In this document: positions 33,615-45,346 of the stretch, in pieces | Position numbering within the stretch: position 1 is the stretch's first letter | How the letters are laid out: each line of letters begins with the position of its first letter | Origin: Geosiphon pyriformis | Lineage: Eukaryota; Glomeromycota; Glomeromycetes; Archaeosporales; Geosiphonaceae | Assembly: GCA_016748015.1 (NCBI GenBank) | Contig: JAAOMT010000299.1 | Location: 848,180-912,179 of the forward strand | Direction: 5' to 3' | DNA: 64,000 nucleotides | Notes under the pieces: generated by a model | What the model saw: the letters and a program-made list of their open reading frames with translations, nothing else | The model's database searches: none | What the model was told of the DNA's origin: nothing | Made by a program: the position numbers and the translations under genes

Positions 33615-35220
33615 ATAAGTCAAAAAGTGTTTTTAAAGCTAACATTAATTTTTGAGATATTTGTTGGATATTTCGGAGAATAATTATGATAAAAATAGTT
33701 AACTACAAAAAAGAATAAAGAAAATTATTTTTGGATATGAGGTTTTATTTGTTTTTGGGTTTGGGTGTTTTTTGTAATTATTTACTATTTTTGTTTTTGT
33801 GTGTTATTAAAAGGATTATTGTAAAATTATGTTAAATTAAGTATTCAGGTTTGGCTGTTGTTATATTATAATTATTGATTCTAAATTTTGGGGAATATCT
33901 TCAGGATTAATTAAAGGGAAATATGTACCAATTTGTGGAATTAATGGTTTAAGATTGTTTCTGAAATGATAATGTTTCAGTCGATTTCTATGTACAACTT
34001 TTGCTAGTATTTTGTCATTAAGTCTTAACTTATATAATTCATTGCCTAAAATTTCGTGAATATAAAATAGTTCATCTTATTTATGTTCAAATTTTTCACT
34101 TCATTGTTTTTCAGCCTTAGTTTTGTGTAAGAAAACTTTATTTCTAACTTTAAATTTGTTGGTAACTGGTGGCAGTTTGTTGTTATGTTTTTTTTTTGTA
34201 GAGCTTGGAAGTGTTCAATATAAGTGGCTGTTATGTGTCTCTTTCCTTCTAATGTACTAAAAAAAGTATAAGCTCTTCTTTGGAGTGTTTCTTGAAAGTT
34301 TTCTTCATTAATTGGTTGTACTAGATATGTTTTTACTGTAAAATTAATTGGTAATATTGCTGTCCTTCCATAAGTAAGATTAAATAGTATGTGTTTTATA
34401 GTATCTTGTTTTAGTGTTTTGTATGTTAGTAACACTGATGGAATAAAGATATCTCATTCCTGCTCAAAATCTGTTAAAACTTTGGCTAAAAATTCACATA
34501 ATGTTCTGTTGAACCATTTTACAAGTCCATTTGTTTAGAGATAATAAGGTAATGATAAAAGTCTTTTGACATTGAATTGTTTACAAATTTTTTATATCAA
34601 GTTGTTTACAAAATGTGTTTTTTGATTAGATAAAAGTTCAATTGAGCATCTATGTCTACAAATAATGTTTTTATAAATGAAATTTGCTACTGATTTTGCA
34701 TCTGCTCTTTGGATGGCTCTAGCTTCAGGCCATTTAGTAAGATAATTTACTGCAATTGCAATATAACAATGTTTTTGGGTTGTGATAGGTAATGGTCCGA
34801 CTAAATCAATTCCAACTCTGTCAAAAGGTTGTCCAACTTTGATTGGATTTAAAGGTTCTGTGGGGCAAGTTCCTTCTCTTCTTTAACAACTATCACAAGA
34901 TTCTACATATTGTCAAATATTTTTTTGCATGTGAGGCCAAAAGTAATATTCAAGAATTCTTTGAATTATTCTATTTCTTCTCAAGTGTGCTAAAGAAAAA
35001 TCTGTGTGCATATTGTATAGAATTGTTTCTTTTTCATTCTCTTGTACTAATTTGAATGGTTGGTTTGGGTTTCTGCAATTTTTGTAATAAATTTTGTTGT
35101 GGTGTATAAAATATTGTTTGAATTGGTATTGTAATTGATGTTTTTTACTTGAAGACCAATTCTCTGGCATGGTAAGAGTCTCCAAATAGTTTTTAATGTT
35201 GTTGTAATTTCTGGGATTTA
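33615..35220 (-). pseudogene. Integrase and start of tail, element C
   Basis: The open stretch 34913-35185 holds the integrase N-terminus (LAHLRRNRIIQRILEYYFWP), followed by ESCDSC. In the core GIDLVGPLPI keeps Asp; the second motif is LLSNQKTHFVN (Asp to Asn) and the third NGLVKWFN (Glu to Lys). The end (34046-34435) includes LPTNLKLEIKFSYTKLRLKN. Two of three catalytic residues are lost by G-to-A-type changes. Element B separates this from the remaining tail at 11210-11822. Confidence 0.85.
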
Positions 35221-35299
35221 TTGTTGTTTGGTTATTTTGTTGGTAGGTTGGTGAGTTGTGATGGATTTGTTATTGGTGTTAATTTTGTTTCATTTTTGA

Positions 35300-35790
35300 G
35301 AGGCTATCAACATTGGTGTGTAGTTTTCCTGGTTTATGGTGTACAATATATTTGTAGTCTGCTAAAAAATTATTCCATTGAGACTGTTTGGCACTTTGTT
35401 TGGTTTTCTTTTTATTGAGCCATTTGAGGCCAATATTGTCAGTTATAATGTCAAATTCTTTTTCATTCTTCAGATATTGTTGAAAATGTTTAATAGCCTA
35501 AATAACTGTGACAGCTTCTAATTCAGTTGAGCCATATTTGAGTTCTGTTGGCTTGAGTGTTCTACTGGCATAAACAATGACTTGTTCTTGGCCATTTTTA
35601 TCTAATTGTGATAAGATGGCAAATGTTATATGTAAAACATCAGTGGCTAATTGGAACTGTTTGTTGAAGTCTGAATAAGCAAGAACTGGAACTGTTGTCA
35701 ATTTTGTTTTGAGGGTTTCAAAAGCTTTTTGTTGTTCTTCAGTCCATTGATATGACACATTTTTGTTGGTAAAATAATTGAGTGGTTTGG
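35300..35790 (-). pseudogene. RNase H of element C
   Basis: The open stretch 35498-35758 reads YQWTEEQQKAFETLKTKLTT, FQLATDVLHITFAILSQ, IVYASRTLKPTELKY and ELEAVTVI, then a TAG where Trp is expected in this family, then AIKHFQQYL. It is in frame with RT. Confidence 0.85.
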
Positions 35791-37000
35791 CAATTTCTGA
35801 AGATCCTTTTATGAATTTTCGATAGTAGAAGACTAATCCTACAAATCCTTATAGCTCTGTGGTATTTTTGGGAGTTTGAAAGTTTTTGACAGCATTGATT
35901 GTTCCAGGGTTTGGTTTGACTCCATCTTTGTTAACAATGTGTTCAAGAAAGATTAAACTTGTTTTTCCAAAGTAACATTTCTCAATGTTCAACTTCAATC
36001 CTGTTTTCTGTAATCATTGAAAAACTTCTCACAGGTGGATAAAATGGACTTCAAAGCTTGATGAGTATACATCAGTGTCATCAAGATAGACAACTACTAA
36101 TTGCCATAAGAGTTCTTTATATACAACATCCATGAGTTGCTGAAATGTTGCTAGTGCATTGCAGAGTTCAAAAGACATAACATTGAACTCATAGTTTCCT
36201 TCTTGGGTAGTAAATGCTGTTTTGGGTCTATCCTTTGGATCCATTTCGACTTGCCAGTATTCACTTTCTAAGTCTAAAGTTGAGAAAAACTTGGCTTTTC
36301 CTAAAGCATCTAACATGTCATTAATTCTTAGAAGAGGATAGGCATCTCTAATTGTCATGCTGTTGAGCTAATAATAATCTACACAGAATCTGATTTTTCC
36401 GTTTTTCTTTTTAACAAGAACTACTGGTGAGGCTTAAGTTAAATCAATCTATTATTGAGTATTCTCTGAACTTTTTCTCTGATGAATTAGTGACTAACAG
36501 ATGGCACTTAATAAGTTTGTTAACATTTTGGTGGAGCATCTTCTGTGTGAATCTGATGTTGAACAATATCAGTTTTTCCAAGATCATTGTTGTCTTTTAC
36601 AAATATGTCAGCAAATTCAGCTATTAACTGTTTCAATTGTCTTTGTTGTTGAGGTTCTAAGAGACCCATGTTGATTTAAGAGAGTTTTTCTTTCAAAAAG
36701 TGGTAGTTTTCAGTAGTAGGGATGATGTTTGGATTTAGAAGTAGTGTATGTCTTATAATTTCGATGAAATTAGAAACAATTTGAGGGTTTTTATCTTGGA
36801 AAATATTGCTGTGTATGATTCCAATCTCTAATTTATTTAATAAGACAATAGAGTAATTATTGGGATTGTAGAATATAACTCGAAATTTTTTCATTCTTTT
36901 AGGAATATAAATGTTTGGGATTGAGATTTCATGTTTTAAACAGATTTGTTCATTGGATTCAAAGATTGTTGGGTAGTGGTAGGTTTTAAACAAGTGTAAA
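35791..37000 (-). pseudogene. Pre-RT linker and reverse transcriptase of element C
   Basis: The linker is open at 36676-36993 (ICLKHEISIPNIYIPKRMKK), and RT at 36029-36358 reads MTIRDAYPLLRINDMLDALG, AKFFSTLDLESEYWQVEMDP and MSFELCNALATFQQLMDVVY. The catalytic motif at 36077-36088 is the usual YLDD, in contrast to YLDN in family 1. Frameshifts between 36360 and 36680 break it. Confidence 0.88.
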
Positions 37001-37099
37001 TTTTATGATGTTCTTCAAAAGGTAAAATAGTAATTGGTTAGAGAAGTTGAAGAATCTGGTGAGATTCATTTTGTGCATTAAGAGCTATGTTTACTGGTA

Positions 37100-37520
37100 T
37101 TGTAAATTATCCAGTTGAACCAAAACCTTGGGTTTCTCTTTCACTTTTTTCCAATTGTTCTCTGTTCTTAACTGATTGTAAATCCGAAATGTTGATTAAG
37201 GGTAGGTAAATTGCTTGGAGAATCTTTTCAGCATGTTTTATTTTGAATGATTTCTCAGTTTCATTTTGTAGCATGACAGTGATGTTTTTAGTATATTCTG
37301 CATCTATAATTCCTCCTCTAATATTGATTCCTTTGTTTGCCAATAATAATCGAGAAGCAATTTATACCATTGCTCCTGGTGGTATTTCAAGAACAATTCT
37401 GAGATTGATTTTGGTTAAAGATTTTGGTTGAAGAAACAAAGTATCTTTGCCAGGATATCTTAGGTCATATTCTGTATTAATTTCGTAGACTTTTTCTGGT
37501 TTTATTTCTTTTCCATTGTT
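37100..37520 (-). pseudogene. dUTPase domain of element C
   Basis: Motif 1 EYDLRYPGKDTLFLQPKS, the strand LRIVLEIPPGAMV, motif 2 SRLLLANKGINI, motif 3 RGGIIDAEYTKNITVMLQNE, motif 4 EKILQAIYLPL and motif 5 ERETQGFGSTG are all present. Only one stop lies between 37343 and 37362. Motif 5 is close to the canonical RGxxGFGSTG. It is the clearest dUTPase in the window and shows that families 1 and 2 both carry the domain at the same place. Confidence 0.9.
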
Positions 37521-37639
37521 GTCAAAGTATTTGAGTTGTATAGTAGACTGGTTTTCAGTAAGATAGATTGGGGTTGTTGTACTTTCTTCTTCTGGCTTAT
37601 GTTCTCCAAATTCGATTTCTTCTTGGTCATTTTTACTGG

Positions 37640-38270
37640 GTAAGGGGATGCTAAAAGCATAGCATTCTAAACACCATTTGTTATTACAAGGCATGATGCA
37701 TTCTTCACACAATTGAATGTTCATTTGCTTTAATCATTGAATTTGAGCTTTTTGGATTGGGTATGTGTGGCTTGCAATTTGGTGGTATGTCTCTACTTTA
37801 TCTTCATAGTTGAATCCAGCTAATTCCATTGTTTATTCAATGTACTCAGCTTTTTTTATTTGTCAGACATCTTCCTGTGTAGCTCCATTAATTAAAGCCA
37901 TTGCTAAATTAAAGATCATTTCAGCATTATGAGGATAGTGGTAAAGTTTGTTGAGAGCACTGTTATATGCTGTATCAAAAGGTGTTCATCTTTTAACTTT
38001 TTCCAAAATTGATAGGGCATATTGGCAGGTTTGGTTACATACTCCTTCTCTTATTGTAACATCAATCCAGTTGTATTCTTCTGATAGCATATTTCTACAT
38101 ATAAGACAAGAAGTGTTGTCCTATTTTTCACTTCTTTTGGGATATCCAAATCGTTTTCTATGACATGTTTTGCAAAAGTAGCAGGTGCAAGTTTCATATT
38201 CCTCTTCTGGAAAAATACATGCTCCTATTGATAAAAGTTTCTTGTTGCAATTTTTGTATTTGAGTAGAAT
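37640..38270 (-). pseudogene. Cys-rich module of element C
   Basis: Minus-strand reading shows a first cluster (YKNCNKKLLSIGACI, CTCYFCKTCHRKRFGYPK, SCLICRNML, then VCNQTC) and a second cluster (QLCEECIMPCNNKWCLECYA, in the open stretch 37362-37724). An acidic linker leads to the dUTPase. The layout equals that of element A although the families are well separated. Confidence 0.7.
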
Positions 38271-38318
38271 ATAGAATGATTGTTTTCGTGGTTCTAGTGT
38301 AGAATATTTAACTACATT

Positions 38319-38870
38319 CTATCCTTTGGTCTCCTCAAAGATTTCTTGTTCTGTTTCTTCAGCCCAATTGGATAATGATTCAAGAGTCATAAAGGTTTCA
38401 GTAACTGGTAGTTTTTTCTCCTCTTTAAATTCAAATACTGGGGCTTTTTCAGATTTTTTATTAAAGATACCACAAGTGGCAGGTACTCTGGTATATTGTT
38501 CTTGGTATGAAATTTTCAATTCCTGGGTTTTCCAATCTAAATTTGTATTGGCCTTGAAAAGCCAATTATTTCCGATAAGAACTTGGTATTGGAGTGCATC
38601 CATGACTAGAACTTTGACTAGAATAGTGATTCCATCAATGGTAAATAGAAAATTGTTGATTTCTCCTACTGGTGTCTTTTTTATACCATCTGCTATAACA
38701 ATTACAGTTTGGGCTGGTCTGTCAACAGTTTTTTGTAGTTGTTGCATTAACTAATAGGTAATAATACTTCCAGCTGATTTACTGTTTAAGATTAACTGAA
38801 TTGGTTTTCCTTTTACTTCAGCTTCTGTATACATAGCTGTAATTGCTTTTTGTTTATTAACTGCTGCATT
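38319..38870 (-). pseudogene. Protease of element C
   Basis: Minus strand reads MYTEAEVKGKPIQLILNSKS, where the active site D-S-G has become N-S-K, then AGSIITY-stop-LMQQL. The open stretch 38319-38747 continues with a well-kept second half (VLVMDALQYQVLIGNNWLFK, VPATCGIF). The plus-strand ORF of equal length here is its shadow. Confidence 0.83.
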
Positions 38871-38999
38871 GCTAAGCAAGAAGGTAATTTTTTGGCTTTA
38901 AATTTAAATGGAAATATATCTGAAAGGTTGGCATTTTGAGCAATTTGAGCTGGTAGAATAGTATTGTTAGAAGGATTTGATTTTGGTGCTGCAATTTTA

Positions 39000-40880
39000 C
39001 CTTTAGAAAGTGCAGTTTGTTGAAAATTCGATCTTTCAGACATTGTAAAGTAACTGGGTTGAGTGTATAGTAATTGGGTCTTTGCTGACCAGAATTTCGG
39101 GAAACTAACTGGTTATTTGGGTTGATTCTATTGTTGTTATTCTGAAATTGATTTTGAAGTATAAATTGGTTTTTTTGAACCAATCTTCAGACAGATACTT
39201 GGTATTGTTGTGTAGATGGCTGTTGATACTGTTGGATTGGTAGAGGTTGTTAATATTGCTGCTGTGGGGCAGGCTGATAGTAGTTGTTTTGCTGTTGAAG
39301 TCTTGAAGAATAGTAGACTGGTGGTAAAGGCTAGTAATAAGATTGCTGTGTTGAAGAGTAATGCTAATTACTCCTGTTTTGTTGGTCTCTTTGTAGTTTT
39401 CTGCAATCTTGTTTCCAATGTCCTGGAATCTCACAATAGTGACAACTTTGGTTTTGACTGTTTGATGATAATGAGTAGTTGGTTTGGTTTTATCATTGTA
39501 GTGGTTGATATCTTTGTGGTTGTTGCTGTTGTTGTTGGTTGTTGAAATAGTTCTCAACCTTCTTTGTAAGTTGGTTAATTTTCTCTTTAGCTGCTGAACT
39601 GGTTTCTCTAATAGCAAGATTTACAAGTTTGGTATGGTTTGCTTTTTTCATTGCCATTTCATAGTTTTTTGCATGTCTAATGGCTGTTGCTAAGTCTTCT
39701 GGAACATGTAGGTGAACTTTCTTGATCAATTTGTTTTTTAATTCTGCTATAAACTGATCCAAAATCTGGGCATTGAAATAGTATTCATTGGTTTTTAATT
39801 GTTGAATTTGTTGAAGAAGTTTGTTGAATCTCCCAAGATAAGTTATAACAGTTTTAGATGTTTCTTGTTTGATATTGTGAAAGCAATTTTGGAGAGTAAT
39901 AGAGGTGTTGTTGTCAGTGAATTGTTGTAAAAAAGCATTTTTGAATGCTTGCCAGTTTTCAAATGGTTCTTCTAAGTTTTCAAACCATTCTTTTGCAGTT
40001 CTTTGGAGAAAGTATGGGATTGCTTTAAGCATTTTTGCTGTATTCCAACCATTTGGATCTTCTGCTTTCTGGACTTTATTAAGCCATTTTTGAGGGCTGG
40101 TATCATTGTTTTTACCAGTAAATTCTGAAATTTTTGCAATATAAGCAGTTGTCATTTCTTTTTTGTTTTCTGTAGTTTCTTCTTGTTTTGATTCAGTTTT
40201 CTCACTTTCCAAATTTTTTGAATGATTACTTTCGTTTTTTTGTAAGTAATCAATAATATTGGTGCTGGTTGATATGGGTTTCTGCTGTTGAATAGAACTT
40301 TTGGGTGACTGAAAATTTTTTGGTCTTGAGAAACAGATAAGTAGTGAATTTGATATTTGTGGTTGAACAAGTAAAATTGGAAAGGGTGTAATTGAGAGTA
40401 GAAGTCTGGTGCTGGTTCTTTGTTCTGGAGTTTGTAAGTGTTTGGCAGTTATTTTTGGTGTTTTTGGGATGATTGGAGTGGTGTTTAAATGTTGTTTTAG
40501 TTTTTGTTTGCCTCTGTTGCTTGTTCTGTTTCTGATTCAAAGTCAATAGAGTATTTAGACTGTACTAGATATTTTTCTTCACAATACTAAATAATGCTAA
40601 AGTTAAGTTCTTGAAAGTAGGTTGCAAGAGTTTCACTGTTCAGGTTTTCTGTTTCCAATTGTAAATAGTGCACTAAATTATTGTAGAGGTTGCTTCTAAC
40701 TTCTGAAATGTTGTAGTTTCCAAAAAAATAATTGTTAATGTGGTTTTCAATGTATTAGTATACTGATTTCTTGACAACTTCAATTCCATCTGGAATGTTG
40801 AATCTTTGCTTACAGTGAGTGTAAATTGACTGATAATACTCTAGAGTTGTTGTGTCTGGTATGGTTGCCACTTTAAATTT
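39000..40880 (-). pseudogene. Gag of element C
   Basis: The N-terminal part (about 40550-40880) begins VATIPDTTTLEYYQSIYTHC. A Gln/Thr-rich stretch follows. The capsid-like part is open at 39493-40212 (ISEFTGKNNDTSPQKWLNKV, IPYFLQRTAKEWFENL, VITYLGRFNKLLQQIQ). A perfect CCHC knuckle CHYCEIPGHWKQDC lies near 39396-39437, then a Gln/Tyr/Asn-rich linker. Capsid motifs align with those of A (W-L-N-V, IPYFLQ, TYLGxF). Confidence 0.87.
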
Positions 40881-40896
40881 GTTGTTGCTGTATTAT

Positions 40897-40916
40897 TTCC
40901 ATGAAAGAGCACCAAA
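40897..40916 (-). other. Primer binding site of element C
   Basis: Minus-strand TTTGGTGCTCTTTCATGGAA immediately follows the 5' LTR. It shares TTTGGTGCT with family 1 PBS sites and then differs. Confidence 0.72.
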
Positions 40917-41885
40917 TGTTACTGGAGGTTTTTGGTCTTTTTTCTTGAATGTTGTTAATGTTGATTTGCTGTGAATTTACGTTCTCAGAAAGTAGTTGGA
41001 CCTCCAGTAACTGAATTTATTTTCAAATTATCTCCTATAATTTGAACTGCTGGGCTTATAAGTGGAATAGCCAATTTTTTATCAGTTACTTTATGTAGTT
41101 ACATTGTAGTAAATGTCAACTCTTTTCCAGGAATTGCTTGTCTGGAAGCTCACTAAAAATGTGTAGTTACTTTGCTGTAAAAGTCAACTCTTCTACAGGA
41201 ATCTCATCTGTAGGCTATCCTAATGATTATAATAAGAAAAGGAAAAGAAAATAAAAGAAATGTAAAAGAAATAGAATTATCAAGAGAAACGTTTTCTATC
41301 CAGGCCTGAAGTCACTAACAGATTATTGAAATTGGTAGCTAATCAATTTCAAAACGTTAGTTGTGTTAAGGGAATTTCAAGTGCAATAATCAAAAGATTT
41401 GGATTTCGAATATTTAATTTTTATTTGAAATATATAAAAGATGATTTGTTTTAATTAAGATATCTAAAGTAGGATACTATGGTAAGATACTATGAGAAAA
41501 TACATTTTCTTAAAAAGAGAAGCTCTTTTTTTATACAACTTGTTATAGTACTAGTTTTTGAACTTGCACTTTTCTCTTTGCTACAATTTGGGTGAACTAA
41601 AGATACATTTCGGCAAACTGCAAGTTATTTCACTGAACTATTGATTATTTCGGCCAATTTTCATTAATTTTGGCGAATTTTGACTATGTTAAATGGTTTA
41701 GGGTATTGTGTAATTTGATCATCTTAATTTTTATGGTACAAATCGAATTATTGATTGAGTAATAATATTTGATAATTTGATTAAATAATAAGTAATATTC
41801 GAAATAATAATAATATATGCTAATTAATAATAGGAATTATGAGGGTAATTTTATGCTAATTAATAGCTAAATTCTACTGGTAACA
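40917..41885 (-). repeat. 5' LTR of element C (family 2)
   Basis: The 969-bp LTR runs TGTTACTGGAGGTTTTTGG to TTCTACTGGTAACA. It pairs with 10264-11209; small indels explain the length difference, including about 20 bases (AAACGTTTTCTATCCAGGCC, near 41288) absent from the other copy. Confidence 0.92.
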
Positions 41886-42624
41886 TTGTATAACATAAAT
41901 TAGATATATATAGCAAAAGTATTAAAAGCAGAAAAAGCAATTCCTAAAAAATTCAATAAAGTTTTATTAATTTAAAACAATCCCTTTTTTTCTCTATTTA
42001 TTAATTCTTACTTCAAAGATAGTTACTATTAACTGAAGTGAATTTATTAACAAAATATTGAATAAAACATACTTATTATTATCTAATCCATATTATTGTC
42101 ATTTGTTTGAAAATCTAATTACTTTTCCATTTATTAACACTTCATATTAATAAAATTCAACACTTAACTACATTGGACCAATAGCTTTTAATCATAGCTA
42201 TTGACAAAATACTAATTTCTTTTATTTTCTTTCTTTTATTTTCTTTTCTTTTATTTTTTTGTTGTTTACTAATTGATTAAAAATTAACATATGAAGTTAT
42301 TAATGTCAAAAGAACTGGTAAAAGACCCAAAAATATGAGTAAATACTTAGAATTAAGAAATAACTTATCAGGAAACTGGCCATTAAGCCAAGAAAAAAAT
42401 TGACAAAATAATTATTTCAAGAGGCTATGAACAACAATATATACCAACTTGAGGATTGAGGAAAAAACTAAAAAACCATTACAACAAAATATTGATATTG
42501 AATTCTTGTTCATTATACAAAGAACTTAACCAAAACCTTTAGATATCATCCAACAGATTACTTATTAAGTACCAAGTTATGAGTTTGTTATTTATATTAA
42601 CACTCTAAATAATCACTTGTAACA
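41886..42624 (+). repeat. Right part of split solo LTR D
   Basis: It continues 10100-10263 with a TATA-like ATATATATAG near 41906 and ends ATCACTTGTAACA. AATAAA occurs near 41961. D is a solo LTR in element E and hosts element C. A duplicated TTGT/TTAT marks the C insertion. Confidence 0.8.
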
Positions 42625-42628
42625 CTAT

Positions 42629-43289
42629 TTAACAACTTAAAAACCAATTCAAAAACACCACTTATTAACAACATTCTACCAGCAATTATTACTAAAAACA
42701 AGTCATTTGCAACCATATTTCCTTTCAAATTAGAGAAATCAATAATACTATTTCTATTTAGTAGAGCTATTCTTAATGCTAAACCAATTACTACTATGTA
42801 TATTAATGCTAAAGTTAATGGTTAATCTATTAAGCTAATTCTTTATAGTAGATTAGTAAACAGTATTATTACATAACAATTCATAAACCAATTAAGTTGC
42901 CAAGTTGATCATGTTGTTAACATTAAAATTATTATTACTAATGAAGCCACCAAGACTTATATTAACAAAATTAATGACTTTTTATTTAAAGTTAATGACA
43001 TTATAGTATTAATTAAAGTTCTTGTGATGAAAGCCACATAATATCAAGCTTTTATTGGTAATAACTGGTTGTTCAAAACCAATGTTATACTTGATTAAAA
43101 TACTTAAAAGCTTTAGTTAATATTTAATGGTTAACATAATTGAGTACCTGTTATTTGTAGATACTTTAAAGCTTCTTTAAGAAAACAATCATTGATTGAA
43201 TTAAAAGAAAAAAAAAAACCTATTTGGAAAGCTTATCAAGTATCATAGACTGAAGATGAACACAAAAAATTACTGCTGATACTCTTTTA
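42629..43289 (+). pseudogene. Protease region of element E, after the D insertion
   Basis: The sequence resumes the linker at TTAACAACTTAAAAACC and reads IYINAKVNG, SIKLILYSRL, where the D-S-G triplet has become Y-S-R. VKVLVMKAT, YQAFIGNNWLFKTNVILD and KPIWKAYQVS follow. Here the QYQAF codon is still CAA. The element then breaks off into LTR sequence at about 43290. Confidence 0.78.
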
Positions 43290-43861
43290 GAAATCTTCCA
43301 ACATTACAAATATTAATAAATAATTATTTATTATCTTCAATTTTACTCTTCACTATCAACACTTCATGTTAATAACAAGTAATACTTAACCACACTGAAA
43401 CAATAGCTCTTGATTATGACTATTGACAAAATACTAACTTGCAAATTGCCTTGGCTTATTTTCTTTATTTTTTTTTGTTTTTTCTTTTCTTTATTTCATT
43501 TTTGTGATTTTATTGTTGTGTACTAATTGATTGAATGAAAATAATGCATAGAGTACTAACATCAAAGTGACTGGTAAAAGACCCAAGAATAAGAGTAGAA
43601 CACTCAATTAAGGATAGCTTACCAGGAGGAATACTGGCCATTACACTGAGAAAAAAATTGACAAAACTGTGGTTTTAGGAAGCTATGGATAAACACTATT
43701 GAATCTCTGTTCATTATACAAAGAACCCAATTAAAATCTTCAGATAACAATACCTTTAGATACAAACAACCTTCAGATAAAATCATCAACCAGAACATCC
43801 ATCAAACACCAAGTTATGAGTTTGTTATTTGATTTGAAACCCCAAATAAATGCCTGTAACA
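43290..43861 (+). repeat. Truncated 3' LTR of element E
   Basis: Starting at AGAAATCTTCCAACATTACA, the sequence matches the R/U5 half of family 1 LTRs and ends ATGCCTGTAACA. The U3 half and most of pol have been lost by a deletion that joins protease to the LTR. Confidence 0.78.
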
Positions 43862-44658
43862 GTGTCCATCTGATTATTTGGTGTTGAGCATTGGCATCTG
43901 TTTTTTGTGAGAACCAGGTAGTAGGAGAGCCTTGGAGATAGCCACCAACAATTTGAAATTTGTATTCATCATTATACTGGTTGGCTATGGCAGCTCTCTC
44001 AAAATCATCCAACCATTCAATTGGATCTTGTGTATCACCTCTAAATAGTGGTAGTGGGGTATTGTTTCTTCTTTCTAAAGCAGTTTGTATACTTTGGAGG
44101 GTGGCCAGAATGTTTGCTTGCATGGAGTTATTACCTATTGGTTCAGGAGTAACTGTTTGTATAAATGAATCTGATTTACTTAATAAAAGATCAAAAACAG
44201 GAGCAGTTTGGTAGCTTTCTTCTTCTGTTTCAAAGGGAGTTTCAATTGCTTGATGGACAGCAATCTAAATGTAGATTTGATGATTCAGATATTTGGAATC
44301 AGGAGGCTGTTGTTCAAAGGTTGTGGAGTATAAAAGTTGATTGATGTTGTTGTTTCTTTTTTCAAAGTTGTCTTCAAAATAAGCTTGATTAAAGTAATAA
44401 GTTGTATAGGCTGTGTAGGTTTCAGCTGAATGCTTGTTCAGAAACCAGTTCCAAAAATCTTGGAATTGTCTACTGAATTGATTTTCAATGGAAAAGCAAA
44501 TCAAGCAGAAGGACAAAGAATTGAGTTCAATAAAGTTTAGATCGTTTTTGTTGTGTGTTTCAAAGTGTTTTTCTGATTGTTGTGGCAGGTATGAATAATC
44601 ACCCATATAATAGGAAACAAAGTGGATTTTGACAACCTCACAGGAAGCACCACTTTTA
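43862..44658 (-). pseudogene. Gag N-terminal part of element F (family 3) and leader
   Basis: Minus strand from 44606 reads MGDYSYLPQQSEKHFETHNK and, after one stop, continues to a capsid-like segment (43773-44123: LPLFRGDTQDPIEWLDDFER, GGYLQGSPTTWFSQ). PIEWLDDFE and WF spacing are typical of gypsy Gag. The last codons before E (HQIIRW) are at 43862; codons read beyond that are LTR sequence of E. The leader holds TGGTGCTTCCTGTGAGG (44634-44652 region), a likely PBS six bases inside the LTR end. No pol of this element is in the window. Confidence 0.75.
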
Positions 44659-45346
44659 TGTTATGGGTTGAAGTAACAAGCTAACAAATAGCAAAGAAGA
44701 ACAGAATTGTAGGGTGATAAAAGAAATCAAAGAGATTTCAACTTCAAAGAGCAAATTAAATAAGTATGAATTCAATGTGTGAGATCAGTCTCATAAAATA
44801 TCTCAGTCACTATTCTTTTCAAAAGATAACTGGAAAATCTGAAGATAAAAAGATAGTTTATACTATTAACAAATGATCACACTTGGTATAATTTTATGCC
44901 TTATGTCAGTGCTTTTAGAATTCAATATCAAGTATCAGATGTGCTCTTCAGTTATATTTTATTCAATAATCTTCAAATGCTATACTTATACATTTCAAGA
45001 AAAGGATAAGAAATAAACAACAAGTAATCTTTTATCCCAAGATATTCAGATACTTGAAGATAGGAAAAGGGAAATTAGCAATAAGAAAATAATTGAGATA
45101 AAAGTTGTTATTTTATTTATTCTTGATTATTTTGAACATGCTTTTCTATAGCTAAGAGATTTATTACTTATATAGCTGTCAAAAGTGGTTAATAATCAGG
45201 TCAACGACTAGGTCAATGATCAGGTTAATGGTCAAGTCAATAATTAGATTAATGATCACTATCTAAAAATAGTGTGGCTAATTTATATGACATTAGTGGC
45301 TAATACATGTAATAATTAATAAGAAGTATAAGTTTTAACCATAACA
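44659..45346 (-). repeat. 5' LTR of element F (family 3)
   Basis: The 688-bp unit runs TGTTATGGGTTGAAG to TTTTAACCATAACA and matches the solo LTR at 25729-26455. The right flank (CTATTAATACTTTATA) lies inside a family 1 LTR, so F inserted into the 5' LTR of G. No TSD can be checked because the other end is outside the window. Confidence 0.85.

Larger units (their letters stand above)
10264..41885 (-). mobile_element. Element C: family 2 Ty3/gypsy retrotransposon, split by B
   Basis: C consists of 3' LTR 10264-11209, body 11210-11822 plus 33611-40916, and 5' LTR 40917-41885. Flanking 4-mers TTAT (10260-10263) and TTGT (41886-41889) form a TSD with one transition. Without B the element would be close to 9.8 kb. 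It differs from family 1 in its LTRs and much of Gag but has the same unusual domain order, including Cys-rich and dUTPase modules. All frames are broken. Confidence 0.88.
7797..43861 (+). mobile_element. Element E: family 1 retrotransposon split by D and everything nested in D
   Basis: Only 7797-10099 and 42625-43861 belong to E. The left part is the end of a 5' LTR, a PBS, gag and linker. The right part continues in protease and then, at about 43289/43290, jumps into the middle of a family 1 LTR, so most of pol is deleted. The left half of the 5' LTR lies left of the window beyond element I. E ends in TGTAACA at 43861, where minus-strand gag of element F begins, so I infer that E inserted into F. 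Confidence 0.75.

Noticed and set aside
38326-38754. A 142-codon plus-strand open frame
   Set aside because: It is the exact antisense shadow of the element C protease region, which has recognisable motifs; the plus frame has none.
39105-39617. Minus-strand 170-codon Asn/His/Thr-rich frame
   Set aside because: It overlaps the CCHC knuckle and linker of element C Gag in another frame; the knuckle frame is the real one.
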